Origin: Cycas panzhihuaensis
Taxonomy: Eukaryota; Cycadophyta
Direction: 5' to 3'
Assembly (NCBI GenBank): GCA_023213395.1
Contig: CM041465.1
Span: 6,324,001-6,388,000, forward strand
DNA length: 64,000 nt
Below, one piece after another: positions 44,141 to 55,560 of the stretch; position 1 is the first letter of the stretch; every line of letters starts with the position of its first letter. The position numbers and the translations under genes are program-made. The notes under the pieces are model-generated. The model worked only from the letters and a program-made list of their open reading frames with translations. It made no database searches and was not told where the DNA came from.

Positions 44141-44962
44141 TCAAGTGATCCTGTATGTACTCATCAAAGCATCTTTAAAGCCCACATCAAGTATGTCTTC
44201 AATCAATATTTTGGTCATTATATGTTTTCTTTCCTTTTCTTCAATATATGAGTTATCAACAACTAATAAATCTATGCCAAAATTTGAAGATGAGTCAAAA
44301 GGATAATCAACATCACTTGAAATGCAAGCATCAACGTCCACATCATGTATGTGTTCCTTCTCTTGATTAGTACTTCCAACAATTATTCCTTTAACTTTTG
44401 GTGGAAGGTCTTCAATATCTTATGAGCAATTAAAATTAGAACCAATAATTGAATCAGTCATGCATTCAACAAAATCTTCAAAGAAATAAACAACTCCATC
44501 TTCACTTGAAATAATAGATTCATTTAGGGGGTTTTCTATTACTTGATTATCTTCATTAGTAGCCAAATCATCAATCTTAACAATAGATTCAAGTGTAGAT
44601 CCATCATCTTCATCACTTTTTTCATTTGTATCACTGGTATAGTCTTCATCATCTTCCTTATCTGTATTGCAGTCATCAACAATTTTGTTTGCCCTTTCAA
44701 GAGACTCTTGCACCTCTTAAGGGCTCCACGTATACACATCCTTCAACAAATTCCATGCCTTGTTAGTAGTGTCAACATTATGAATTGCATGATCAAGAAA
44801 TTGATATGGAGAGAGAAGATTCTCTTCGTTAAATGTTGTAAGCATAATATTAATAGCTACTTGGCTCTTTTTCTTAAAGCTTTCCTCCCCTTCTTTATTG
44901 ATCTCTGAAGTGCCATTATGAACCACTTTCCATAACTTTTTTACCATGAATATACACTCCAT
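44141..44962 (-). pseudogene. M truncated Gag-like protein with long acidic tail
   Basis: From ATG 44962 (minus) one frame of about 273 codons runs to 44141 with only two internal stops (44717 and about 44417). The N-terminal 80 residues resemble a copia Gag domain (MECIFMVKKLWKVVHNGTSE, then TTNKAWNLLKDVYTWSP). Immediately after the W..L...Y block comes a very acidic tail: DDCNTDKEDDEDYTSDTNEK, SDEDDGSTLES, then DVDVDACISSDVDYPFDSSS. No zinc knuckle, protease, integrase or RT follows. It sits near the 3' LTR, after a 2-kb leader. D has the same design, so the two probably share an ancestor. Function is unknown. Confidence 0.8.
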
Positions 44963-45317
44963 TTTAATTTTCCAAATTTAAAAATTAGTATTGATATATT
45001 TGGATAAAGCAATATTGCTATCTATTACCCAATATTCATTCTTCTCTGGAACAAAAATAATAAAATTCTCTAGCTCCATAATGTGAAACAAGTTAATTAC
45101 AAGCATATTATTCAAAAAATTGTGTATCAACTTTGAATAGAGAAAACTCCATCAAAACAATAATAAATCCCCTCAAATCACATACTAAAAAGACTGTCTC
45201 TGAGATACATTTCTAATGACTTAGATGGTATACAAAATGAATATCTGCATACAGAGATATAAGCCAAAGCGTACAAAAATCCTTTTTAATCACCAAAATA
45301 GAATAAAGGTAGTATTA

Positions 45318-45390
45318 AGCCCCTTTAAAAGATAAGTTATAGGTCACATTAGAGCTTCATGTGACCTAAGGGCTAAACCACAAGGGGGCT
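45318..45390 (-). promoter_or_regulatory. Nested stem-loop in the M leader
   Basis: Outer arms AGCCCCTT (45318-45325) and AAGGGGGCT (45382-45390) pair with one bulged G. The inner arms AGGTCACAT (45341-45349) and ATGTGACCT (45359-45367) pair perfectly over 9 bp around a 9-base loop. It is the best-preserved of the three copies (B, M, K). Confidence 0.65.
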
Positions 45391-45930
45391 AGCAGATCCC
45401 ACTCAACATTCTAATATGATTTACTTTATAAATAACAAAAAAAAATCAATCTTCTCTATTGAACCTTCATATCCACGGAACTCAAGATCGTTTAAAAATG
45501 GATTTAATTAGGTAATAACCCTAAATAAATCACCTGCATGGATCAATTGTATCAATCAAAATTTTTATTTGACACAAAGATTTGATAGAGATTGGTGGCA
45601 CTTCTACATCTAGGTTTTGTTTCTCACTGCTATGTTTTCTTCTGCCCTAATCACACATAACGGGATTGAGTTTCTCATAGTCCTCTGATCCATAAGCCTT
45701 CCCAGAGCTCTCAATTTATTTCTCAGTCATATAGCCAAGGCATCACATACTGCACAGGCATAATTCTGCATGCCACTCAGACAACTACAATGAAATGGGA
45801 GTGGGGAAACACGTACCATGAGCTGTGTTCCTGGGTCTAGTTGACCAACAATATCACTTCCCACTGTCTTCTCCTTTGATAGCACTTCACATCATTTAGT
45901 TGTTTCTTTTCTACTTTCACAACTAAGCAA

Positions 45931-46227
45931 GTGTGTGAACCCTCGTCTTCTTTGCAGGCGATTATGAAACATGGACAAGGGAATGATTATTCTTACCAAC
46001 AAGGCAATTTTCTTCATAGCTATGACCAACATGGTCTGTGGCCTCCTCTTTCTTCATATAGAGTTGGTTATCCATGGTTTCATAGCTTTCCTTCTAAGTT
46101 CAATGTTCTACGGAGCATACTCTGTGGGCCTTTTTTAATAGCTAAAGTACTTCTACAGTTGCAAGTACTTTACACTCTGGTTGTGGCTGATCTCATTCCT
46201 TTGGTGGCTTCCTCTATGCCACTCTGA
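45931..46227 (+). other. Possible captured exon-like frame, antisense in M
   Basis: This + frame of 98 codons includes GNDYSYQQGNFLHSYDQHG and is rich in Tyr, Gly, Gln and Pro. Just inside its 5' end is a polypyrimidine stretch ending TTCTTTGCAG followed by GCG, as at a plant 3' splice site. I do not recognise the protein. It may be a fragment of a host gene carried by M, or chance. Confidence 0.25.
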
Positions 46228-47060
46228 TTCTTTCCCTTTTGATGCCTCTTCATAACTGTGAGTAGGGTTTGGTGGACATATAGTATCACCATCAACATCA
46301 AAAGGCCTATCTTTGAAGCTCCATCTAACTGTGCTCTTGAATATATGTGATTTTTATGTAAGGCATAGATGCATTTCTTAGCTGGGGTTTATTTATTTGT
46401 ACCACGATCTCTTCTCCATACATAAGGGGGCAAGAATATTGTGTGCAAACTCTATGATTGATAGTCTTTTAACTGTTTGATAAGCAATATGTCTATGATA
46501 TGGTGGCTATATTACCTATGTTGACTCCTTCACAAATGGGCGCCATAATCTAACATCTGCTTCCCTACAACTAATGGTTTTAAATTCTCTCTTATGGTAA
46601 AATTCAATAATAGTATTTGAATAAAGTGTAGCAAAATCTATTTATAGCATCTATGAAAATTGATTTGAGTGCTCATATTTCACCAACAATCTCTTCTTAA
46701 TAATTTCTATAACAAATTGTAATACAAACCCTAAACTAGTATAGTATCATCATTAAGCCAGCCTTCACCTTAAGAAGATTACCATATATTCCACTTACTT
46801 TCTTTTTGGGATAAACCCTAGCATATAACTTTCTTTACACAAGTTATAAGAATAGTATTACCTGTTAAAATTTTGCATTGCATCAATTACTATCATTGGC
46901 TTGGTGAAGTTACAACAAATATAGCCTTACGGTTTTATCCTCTTCAAATGCAACTATAAACCAACGAATGGCTCCATGGAGCCACCTCTACACACATGAT
47001 GGCGAACCTGCACAATGAATAGCTTAACAAGTAATCTGCTCTCAAACAAGTAGAAAACCT

Positions 47061-47072
47061 GCTCTGATACCA
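47061..47072 (-). promoter_or_regulatory. M primer-binding site
   Basis: GCTCTGATACCA on the + strand, that is TGGTATCAGAGC on the minus strand, directly follows the 5' LTR end (AACA). Confidence 0.95.
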
Positions 47073-47419
47073 TGTTGAAATATTCAAAGAGATCATTTAA
47101 TATGCAAAACAATGGAACAAATATCAAGAATGATAGCATGGTAGTATTAACTCTATATGAAAGAAAGTACATCACAATGTCTCCATATCATCAATAATAT
47201 CACAATGGAATCCATCTTGACTCAATATATTCTTTACTCTACCTCAACCACTTATTTATATATTATAAGTGGAAGTGAGTAGTACAACATGTGTTACATG
47301 TGGGATAAATAACCTCTTATACAACTAACCATATAACACCTATATATTGACCAATAATCTTATGACCACTTATATGCACAATTGTGTATTACATGCTTAA
47401 ACACGTATACATTAAATAT
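47073..47419 (-). repeat. M 5' LTR
   Basis: It is collinear with 43452-43810 but apparently lacks about 12 bp at the minus-sense start. From 47425 the sequence already codes for L integrase (IPKEQR on the minus strand). Confidence 0.88.
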
Positions 47420-48680
47420 TTTCTTTGTTCTTTTGGTATGAGCATGTATGTTATACAACCAAAAGTACATAAATATGAGACTGTGGGCTTTTGACTTCAC
47501 CAAGACTCTTCAAGAGTAATGTTTAATATTACTTTGGTTGGACTTTTGTTTATAATATAAGTAGTTATATGAAGCACTTTATCCCAAAATTCAAGTCTTA
47601 AATTCTTAGCAACAAGCATGGCTTTGCCTTTGCTGACCAAAGTCTAATTCATTCTCTTAGCAATTCCATTTTGTTGAGGTGTGTAAGGGGTAGAAAACTG
47701 TTGTTTGATGCCATTATCCTTGCAAAATTAGGTGAATTTATTTGATGTATATTCACCTCCATTATCACAATGAAGGATTTTAATTGGCTTTCCAAATTCT
47801 AATTTAGCCCCATGCTTAAATTCTTTAAACTTCTTAAAGACTTCTAATTTTTACTTCAGGAAATAGACCTACACATTTCTGGAGTCATCATCAATAAATG
47901 TAATGAAATGGTGGCAACCTCCAAAGGATGCTTGTGACATTAGCCCATAAATATCTAAATGTACTAGGCCTAAAGGTTTCTTGACATGTCAAACCTTTCT
48001 ATCTGACTTGAATGGAGCTCAATGATGTTTGTCCACAACACATGCTTCAAAAACACATTTAGTCTACTTTATATTTGGTATATCATGTACCATATTCAGT
48101 TTATAAAGCAAATGAAGGTTGTTCATGTTTAACTTATCTAGGCGTTGATGCCATAACTAGTTTTTTGGGAGTCTTTAAGTAACAAATGCTTTTGAAGTAA
48201 ATTGATCATCTATATCTAAAGTTGAAGCAGAAGTATTAAAAGTGGAAACTAAATTGCTACAAGAACCAAATTCATGTGACTGGATCAAAGGTTGAGTTAT
48301 AGCATCAAGCTTGTATAGTCCTTGATATTCATATCCTAAGGCAATTAGGTTTCCATTTAGATCTATAATCAGGTATTTTCTAAGATAGTTAAACAAATCA
48401 TCAAAGTTTTACTTATTTATCTAGCTAACATATAATAGGTTACATGTTATGCTAAGTACATAGAAAACATTATTGAAATGATGTGGAGTATCTAAATTCT
48501 TCAACAAAATAAGAACATTGCCAATCTTAGTAACCTCTAGAACAACATCATCTCTAAAAGTGACTAATTGATTCTAAATTTGTCTCGTATCTATGAGAAG
48601 TTCTTTTGAATAAGTCATATGTTATGAGGCACCTGAATCAATCAATCTGTATATATCAAAATGTTAAGTTGTTAAAGCAG
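47420..48680 (-). pseudogene. L pol: protease and integrase
   Basis: On the minus strand from 48680: FDIYRLIDSGAS, a stop, HMTYSKELLI (protease), NVFYVLSITCNLLYVS, then YLIIDLNGNLIALGYEYQGL and LWHQRLDKLNMNNLHLLYKL (pre-integrase). The core follows: HFITFIDDDSRNV, LHCDNGGEYTSNKF, STPYTPQQNGIAKRMN. It ends in LCTFGCITYMLIPKEQR at 47425, where M interrupts. The integrase tail resumes at 43451. About ten codons expected between IPKEQR and KCIFIGY are not found, so a small deletion accompanied the M insertion or preceded it. Confidence 0.9.
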
Positions 48681-48719
48681 CAAAGAAAATATTTTGAAAG
48701 TTGGCCATATGGCCTCCTT

Positions 48720-49745
48720 GATTGAGTCTTTGGTTGTGATTCTTATTATTTTGATTTCCTTGAGGAGCATTATAATTATGTCTTCTTGATCCTTGATAAT
48801 TACACTAGATTTTTCTTTGTGGTCCCTAATAATTTCTGCATCCATGATTCTGATTACCCCGTATGGCAAGGCGGTTCTAAAACTATTATTAAAAGTCAAC
48901 TCTCTTTCTTCTATAATCAAGTGTTATATATCTAGGTTTATCATAATAGTGATAAACAACCTAAGGATTGTATTGTGGTCAAGGCTAATGTGGTTGATAT
49001 GGTTGTTGGTTTGGCTGTTGGTTCAAATTCATTGAACCAAATTGATGTGTTAACTGTGGACATTGTTGTCTTTGTCTATGATGAGCTGCAAATGCTGCTA
49101 TAGATGAGGAAGCACCTAGATTCCCTAATCGATTTTGGATGCATTATTCATGGAGTAAAAGACCCCCAAATGTGTTGAAGTCAATAGTATCGAGTCAATA
49201 TATATATGAAAATTTTGATATGAGGGAATTGTATCTAGATGGTAAAGCATTAACTATGCAAGATATAAGATCATTGTCATCTGGTGGTTGACCCATCACT
49301 GTTAACTAGTTCTTAATCACTTTAATCTGGGACAAATGAGCTATAATAGATCCTATAAATAGAATGGAGTAAAGTTAAGACTTTGAGCATCATTGCCCTG
49401 ACATTGTTCTTCCTCTCATAGGGTGCACAAATAATATCCCAAGCATTAATAAAGGTAGGGGCTTGTTCAATGTTCTAGTTGACATTATCTTCATAGGACA
49501 TGTGTAAAAAGGAAAGGGTAACTTCATCAAACTCTTGAAAGGTAGCTACAGTATTAGGATTAGGAGGAATAAGATTCTAAAGATCATTAGGGTCTTTAGT
49601 GGGAATTGTTATAGGAATTTTTTCCAAAAACACAAGGCCAAAGTTTGTTTATTATCAATATGTTCTTGACTGATTTCTTTCAAGCCAAAAAATTATCACT
49701 GCTAAAAAGTTTAATGGTATTAATTGCAATCATTTGAAGTGCCAT
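48720..49745 (-). pseudogene. L gag
   Basis: From ATG 49745 (minus): MALQMIAINTIKLFSSDNFL, a stop, KKSVKNILIINKLW. The B Gag opens in the same way (MESQMLLSNTIKLNGINNF). A frame change follows, then TFQEFDEVTLSFLHMSYEDN, NAWDIICAPYERKNN, and a Gln/Asn/Tyr-rich zone (about 49080-48720) with decayed knuckle residues before the protease. Several stops and indels make it non-functional. Confidence 0.82.
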
Positions 49746-51500
49746 GATGTTTGAAATATGTGTCATGTCTACTTATAAAGTTATGTTAAACTAGGATGTA
49801 TGTTTCAATGTCTCTAATCCTAATAGCCCTTGGTAGCTGAGACAGTTCTATTTGATGTCATACCTACTCAATAAGTGGTAGTTCAAAGACCTAATATACC
49901 CGAAGGTATGTAGGTGCTACAAGAGGATCAACTGCCCCCTCAACATTGTTGATCCACTTGCGCCAAATTTATGACTTGAATAACAAATCTTTGCCTAAGG
50001 GCACACTTAGTAACTGAGGCACTCACCCCCTCTAGGTCTAACTTGGTCTCCAAACTCTAAGATTTTAGGGTACAACACCTCAACCTACCATTTAATGCAC
50101 TTGATAGCCAATGTCTTTCTCTATTATTCGCAGAATTTAAGAAAGTACATTGGCGTGTGCGAAGTGGTAACTTAAGGGGTTCTAATCATTTTCCTTGTAA
50201 GGTTAGTATAAGGGTAGTTCAATTTAGATATTATCTTTCTTAATATTTTAATTTTTTTAAAAGATTTTTGTGATTAAAAATTAAAAATTTTATATTTTAA
50301 GTAGTGAAAACAAAAAAAATGGCCTTAAAAAAATAAAAGACTACTTAAAACTAATTTAAAAATTAGATTAAAATACTTAAAAAATGATTAAAAAATAATA
50401 AAATAATAAACTTTAGGTTAAGGACCTTTATCAAAAATATAATATTCTCTAAATATGCTAATTTTAATAACCTAAAGTTTTTAAACTTTATGAAAAATAA
50501 AAATTAAATGGCAAGATTTTGAAAAATGGTAAAATAGAGTTGAATACATAGGATTAGATCTCTCTATTAGGGCTACAGAATCTCAGTCTTATCACACCAA
50601 TAAGAAGATGGCATAGCCAAGATCAGTTTAAGTGGTCATATGTCATAGTTTCATCAGCTAAACAGTGTACTATAGTGAGTTGAAACCAATGAAGTCACTT
50701 AAATCCTCAGTTTGCTATCAATTGATAAATTCTAAGTAATTAAACTCTATTTCCTGCCTTTGTTCATCTCTAGATACAATTTGTCTGTAGATCTGAGTAG
50801 CTCACACATAGGTATAAGGAAGCCAAGAGTGACTCACATAGTGAAGAAAGCAATCCCGTAATAACAGCTTATACAGAGAGCTCACACGAGCACGTAGAGA
50901 GGAGTGAATACACACTGAACATCAGGCAATAGAAAGGATGCAACAACCATGAATAGAAATGTAGTCATAGAGATGAGCAACTAATGAAAGGGGCATCACA
51001 CAAAGGCAACTCAGTCGTGGTTATGGATTAATTCTTTATAAGGCAGTTACGACGATAGAGATGTGAAATCACGTAAAAGAAATTCGATAAAATTGACAAT
51101 CATGAGACATAGGAGGAATAGCTCTGAGTCATCTCACATAGTAGGAGAAATCGTAATCATGCAACTAAGAAAATCACGTAGCTCATTAGAGGATTAAGCT
51201 CATATGACATTATAAAACAAGTGTCTATGTTATAAGAACTTTTAATACATACATATTACAATCAACTACTTTGTAAGTAATTTGATTTCATCATTGAAAA
51301 TGATTATGGCTGTATTAAAACTAGAGGAGACTAATATTCAATGCATGAGCCCTTTGCTTTAAGCTTAGTAGAAAAAAATAACTTCTTACTTTTTCTCAAT
51401 TCAACTGAGACAAAGATTATTGTTGCAATGAAAGTTTTACATAGTATTTATGGCCTAAATCTCAACAAATAACTATCACTCTAAAAGCAGGCTGAAAGCA
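49746..51500 (-). other. L leader with module shared with B
   Basis: This 1.75-kb untranslated leader has no gene. The segment 49990-50207 (minus sense) matches the B leader at 7936-8132 in several blocks kept in order. The part 50210-50560 is extremely AT-rich and shows nothing else. Confidence 0.7.
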
Positions 51501-51512
51501 GCTCTGATACCA
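51501..51512 (-). promoter_or_regulatory. L primer-binding site
   Basis: GCTCTGATACCA on the + strand (TGGTATCAGAGC in sense), two bases from the 5' LTR end. Confidence 0.93.
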
Positions 51513-51514
51513 AG

Positions 51515-51978
51515 TGAAAGAGGGAGGAGTGGTCTTAGTTTAGACCTAAGTTCCAATCTCACTCACATGAACAACATTAAAAAAAAAAGACATTTCACCA
51601 AAGGAGGTAATGAATTATTCAAAAGCTCTAAAGTTATTATTTGTATTAAAATCTCATAAAAATGAATTACAAGATGTATATTACATGCAAAAGCCTTGCA
51701 TATGAAATAAAAGAGGCAGTTACAACAAAATTGATAAATAATAAATGTAAGATCATGCAAGGTGATAGTTGCCACTTTGCATAATTAAACTACATTTATA
51801 ATATTTTAATATTAAGAGCAAAAATACCCCCACACACATAGGTTCGCAACATTAAGTTGTGCCTTAACCCATTTATAATAATAACACCTTCAACATAAAT
51901 TATTTACAATATACTACAAGTGTATAGTATAATTGATCATGAATGAATTAATAAATTTAATTATTAATTCTTCTATTA
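51515..51978 (-). repeat. L 5' LTR
   Basis: It is 464 bp; on the minus strand TAATAGAAGAATTAAT...CCTCTTTCA (TG changed to TA). It is followed by the TSD copy TACAT. Confidence 0.93.
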
Positions 51979-52036
51979 TACATAAGGCCACCATAGCCTC
52001 TCAGATTGCCTTTATGGGCTAATGAATGCTTCAATG

Positions 52037-52287
52037 TATGGTGAGCCTTCATCACATATTAGAGATGGTTATGACACTCCATCATATAAGGATTAAGAGG
52101 ATTTGTGAACATAAAGGTAGGAATATAATAATAAGGGGTGAGTGTTATATATACTCTACTCTATTGTAATTATGATAAGGATAATGATATGATATTCTTT
52201 AGAACCCTTCTTTCTTCTTTATCTTATTTCTTCTATTTCTCTTCATATTTCTCTATATAGATTTGTTACAGGATTATTCATATAACA
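52037..52287 (+). repeat. F 5' LTR
   Basis: TATGGTGAGCC...TATAACA (TG changed to TA), 251 bp, collinear with 59121-59371 at about 89% identity. GTTATATATAC near 52143 is a TATA candidate. Confidence 0.93.
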
Positions 52288-52289
52288 AG

Positions 52290-52302
52290 TGATATCAGAG
52301 CC
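52290..52302 (+). promoter_or_regulatory. F primer-binding site
   Basis: TGATATCAGAGCC lies two bases beyond the LTR; one G-to-A change from the consensus. Confidence 0.88.
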
Positions 52303-53035
52303 ATTTTCTAATCCATACAAGAGATAGGGATCTATTTTTTGACCAAATGATTTTTAAGAGTTTTGGCATATAGAAGTTCTGCTCATTTAGAGTAAAAACA
52401 AAAGATTTTTGAAGAAACAATAGAGAATTTGAGACAAAAAAGCCTGCATCATAAATTTTGAGTGGTCATAGTGCTAGTTTTGGTGAAAAGTTATAGAAAT
52501 TATAGTAAATTTAATTTCAACTTACTTTTTTATCACCGTATTTTTGGGATATATCTACAAGCTCAATTTTAAATAGTCATAACTTTAACTATAGGTATCT
52601 AAATAACCTTAATTTTTTTTTTATTCTCTGCATGCTTAAATTTACTTTCTAATGAAAGTGGTTTGAGATCAATCAAAGATAGGAGCAGAAAGTTACTATC
52701 ATTTTACCTAAAGGTACTATTATAGTCCTTAAAAACCCTAGCAACAAATTTCTTAAAGCAGCTATAATTTTTCATCTAGACGTTAGAATTCAATTATGTC
52801 TAATTATTGAAATCGTATTTTAGTGGCCATGATTTTTATCCATATTTTATGTACTTTTAAGTTATATTTTTTTAGAATTAAAATTTTAAAGTTAAAGGTT
52901 CCATATTGTACTTTATTAATCGTTCAGACTTTGGTCATAAACCCATTGCTCTTGAGGCCTACTATCTATTTTGTATTAAATTTGGGGGACAACTAGCTAT
53001 AGACACTCCCTAATCTCTCCTACATCTACATTATC
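52303..53035 (+). other. F leader
   Basis: AT-rich untranslated DNA with no gene or clear structure seen. Confidence 0.65.
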
Positions 53036-53747
53036 ATGGCTACAAAAAATCCCATACTACGCATCTTTAATATAGATGGGATTCTTTCTACAGATGATTG
53101 GGTTACAGATATGCATGCACATTTAAAATTACTTGATGATGACTATAGGAGCAACAAAGATATGTGTAAAGTATCCTTATTGTATCTACAAGGAGAGGCT
53201 TACCATTGGTTTAAGAAGTGGTATGAAACTAGTTCATTTAATTCTTTTTTTTTTTTTGCTAAAAATAGTTATCTGTATGAAATATAATGCTTCTAAGTAG
53301 AAGGAGATGCAAAATATTGAGTAAGACAAATAAGAAGCTCAACAAATACTTGAGAAGTATAACCATAAAATGGAATTAGAAATTTTCCCCACTCCTCAAA
53401 GTGAAGAACAAAATAAAGATGATGAGGGAGAAAAGTAACATGAGGAATAAATAATAGAAGTTGTTTGCCATCCTAGACAACCAATTGCAGCTAAGAAAAA
53501 GGAAGAGAATCACTCATCAAAAGTTGGAGCACATATCAAAGTGGAACCTTATCGACACCTACATTATCAAGAGACTCAACACCATAGCACATATTATACA
53601 AAGCTCTCATAAACTAAGTACCCCAAACATGCAGATTATTCAAGCTTGAGGTTCCATGGTTACAGAGATTCTGGACACATAAAGATCTACTTGGGATGGA
53701 TAACTCCATACTCTATACATAGATTTTCGAACAACCTTCGATAGATC
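53036..53747 (+). pseudogene. F gag-like frame (Gypsy-type) and degraded tail
   Basis: MATKNPILRIFNIDGILSTD, then DWVTDMHAHLKLLDDDYRSN and VSLLYLQGEAYHWFKKWYET: the LxGxAxxWF signature is that of the retrotransposon Gag family of Gypsy/Ty3-type elements, not of copia Gag. The frame is open for 83 codons and ends soon after a T-run at 53242. Downstream to 53747 only Lys/Gln-rich fragments in shifting frames remain, before G interrupts. No zinc knuckle or Pol is seen. Confidence 0.75.
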
Positions 53748-53954
53748 TGTAAAAGGTAATGTTTTGTCTAGAATAATATTTTATCTAGGTTGTCTAAAGT
53801 TTCTCGTAAGGGTCGTGTATCATTGCCTCCTTTCTCCTCCAAAATGACAAATGGCATAATCTCATTAAGCGGTTGTCATTTGTCCCATACACTTTTAATT
53901 ATATTTATACATTTGTAAATGATCAATAAAGACACATGAGAGAATCTTTTTTTA
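53748..53954 (+). repeat. G 5' LTR
   Basis: TGTAAAAGGTAATG...TTTTTTTA (CA changed to TA). TTATATTTATAC is the TATA candidate and AATAAAG (about 53925) a polyadenylation-like signal. Confidence 0.95.
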
Positions 53955-53968
53955 TGGTATCAGAGCAG
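53955..53968 (+). promoter_or_regulatory. G primer-binding site
   Basis: TGGTATCAGAGC abuts the LTR; perfect match. Confidence 0.95.
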
Positions 53969-54640
53969 GTTGTTAAGTTCCCCTACTTGTGAGAGAATTA
54001 GGTCTTTGATAACCAAAAGGAGCATTAGGTCAAGTAAGTCAAAGAAGAACTAAGATATTCATCAAGCCAAGTCTAAGATAAAAGTTCGTGATCTATGTAC
54101 AAAGCCAAGTACGAACAGAGTATGGAATTATACGGATGTCAAAAAATCAAAGTCGTTGGAATCTCATGAAACTTACCCAGATTATAAATCGGAGTCCCCT
54201 CGACATTTTTCTCTTCAGGATCAATTTCATTTGAAGTTGTTTCAAGGGACTTTTGGCTAGTTCTATAGGTGCGTGAGTTTGGAGGCCTTCCACTTCAAAT
54301 TTTCTCAAAAATCTGACTTGAATCTCAGGTATTAAGTACCTAAACTCTCTCTCACTATAAATCGAAGAGATTGAATCATATTTTGTTGAGTTTCTTCTCA
54401 GTTTTGAGGGGGTTTTCATCATTTTCTTCAAAACCCTAGGGACGTGGGTTTATACATTGACAGTGTTGTTTCTCTCAGACCTGAGAGAGTTTTGGAAAAA
54501 TAAATTCAGATCCAAACACCTATTTTTAAGATCTATCAATTGGCATCTTGTTTTTCCCCATCCGTACACTTTGAATTTAAATGCAATCACTGACCATCCA
54601 TCTGTACAATCTTATAAGAAATCAAATTCTATGGTTAATC

Positions 54641-55560
54641 ATGGCCTCCTCTGCTGGTTCCTTGCCTAAGAATGACAAATTAATTGAAATAAATTTTAGT
54701 ATTTAGAAAATCAAGATAGAAGGTCTTTTATGAGCCAAGCATGCCTAGAAAATCACCACTGATAATGAAAAACAACCCTTTGATATAGTTGATTTTTTTA
54801 AATTAGGAGGAAAAAAATAACATTGTTATTTATGTGCTTAAACCTTCAATCTCTAATTCTTTGCTAGTCTATGTAGATGGTGTTGAAAGTGCTCATGAGA
54901 TATGGAAAACAATGTCCTATATGTTTAGTCAAAAAAATGAAGCCAGAATTATTACCCCAAGAGAGGAACTTTATAAGCTCAAGATGAAAGAAGGCCAAAT
55001 TGTATCAAACTTCATAGCCAAATTGACCAATATTAAAATTGCTCTTCTCATAGCCAGAGACAAAATAACTGACATTGAATTAATACATCTTGTTCTCAAC
55101 AAATTGCCAAAGTCATTTGATAACATGATAAACATGTTGACTGGAGAAGGGTAAACTGCTACTATGACCTTTGATATTCTTATAGGTCATATGCTCAGTC
55201 AGGAACAAAGGAATCAAAGATATGAAGAAGGCTCAGAGGTTGAAGAAGCACTTATGACTAAACTTCACTTGGAAGGTCAAGGAAGATCACAATATAATCC
55301 CAAGATGTGAGGAAGAACAACATGCTACATAGGTCGTTGGAATGAAGGAAGGGGACGAGGAAAATTGATCTTTAATCCACCACGTGATGCAAGAGTCTAC
55401 TTCAATTGTGGTAAACCTGACTATTTTTTGAACAATTGTAAAGCCTTCGACGTTTACTACCATTGCAGACAAACAGGTCACTTTCCATACCAATGTCACT
55501 ACAGAAGGGCCAAAATTTAAAAAGGGAAGCAAGTGACCATAAACTACAGCAAAGAATGAG
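54641..55560 (+). pseudogene. G gag with two zinc knuckles
   Basis: ATG 54641 opens MASSAGSLPKNDKLIEINFS, a stop, then KIKIEGLL. The helical domain follows: ESAHEIWKTMSYMFSQKNEA, REELYKLKMKEGQIVSNFIA, LNKLPKSFDNMINMLTGEG. Two CCHC-type knuckles come at about 55397 and 55451: YFNCGKPDYFLNNC (first Cys and the His are Tyr) and YYHCRQTGHFPYQC (first Cys is Tyr). C has the same two-knuckle layout. Stops at about 54703, 54817, 55152 and 55308 inactivate it. Confidence 0.9.

Larger units (their letters stand above)
44963..47060 (-). other. M leader (2.1 kb)
   Basis: Untranslated in the element's sense. It contains the conserved stem-loop (45318-45390). On the opposite strand there is a 98-codon frame (45931-46227) just behind a splice-acceptor-like TTCTTTGCAG, possibly a captured exon. 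Nothing else is recognised. Confidence 0.65.
43452..47419 (-). mobile_element. Element M: non-autonomous LTR retrotransposon (minus strand) in the integrase of L
   Basis: The LTRs are 43452-43810 (3' LTR) and 47073 to about 47419 (5' LTR). A strong purine tract (minus GGAGGGGGGGTG) flanks the 3' LTR and a perfect primer-binding site adjoins the 5' LTR. The coding sequence of L is split here. The right LTR seems to lack the first dozen bases of the minus-sense LTR. With that border both flanks read TTTCT (43447-43451 and 47420-47424). If instead the LTR is taken as full length (to 47431) the flanks match only 3 of 5. The interior holds a 2-kb leader and one Gag-like frame without Pol. Confidence 0.88.
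36397..51978 (-). mobile_element. Element L: copia retrotransposon (minus strand) split by J and M
   Basis: The LTRs are 36397-36869 (3' LTR, 473 bp) and 51515-51978 (5' LTR, 464 bp), with TSD TATAT/TACAT (4 of 5). On the minus strand the order is primer-binding site, leader, gag (49745-48720), PR, INT, RT, RH, purine tract TTAAGGGAGAG, 3' LTR. Integrase is interrupted by M and RT by J, in matching coding order. Excluding the guests it is about 7.0 kb. Gag and leader resemble B. Confidence 0.93.

Noticed and set aside
52010-52036. ATGGGCTAA word on both sides of F as an alternative, longer duplication
   Set aside because: The left copy is some 15 bases away from the LTR while the right one nearly abuts it. 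The 5-bp CAATG/GAATG flanks fit the LTR ends better.
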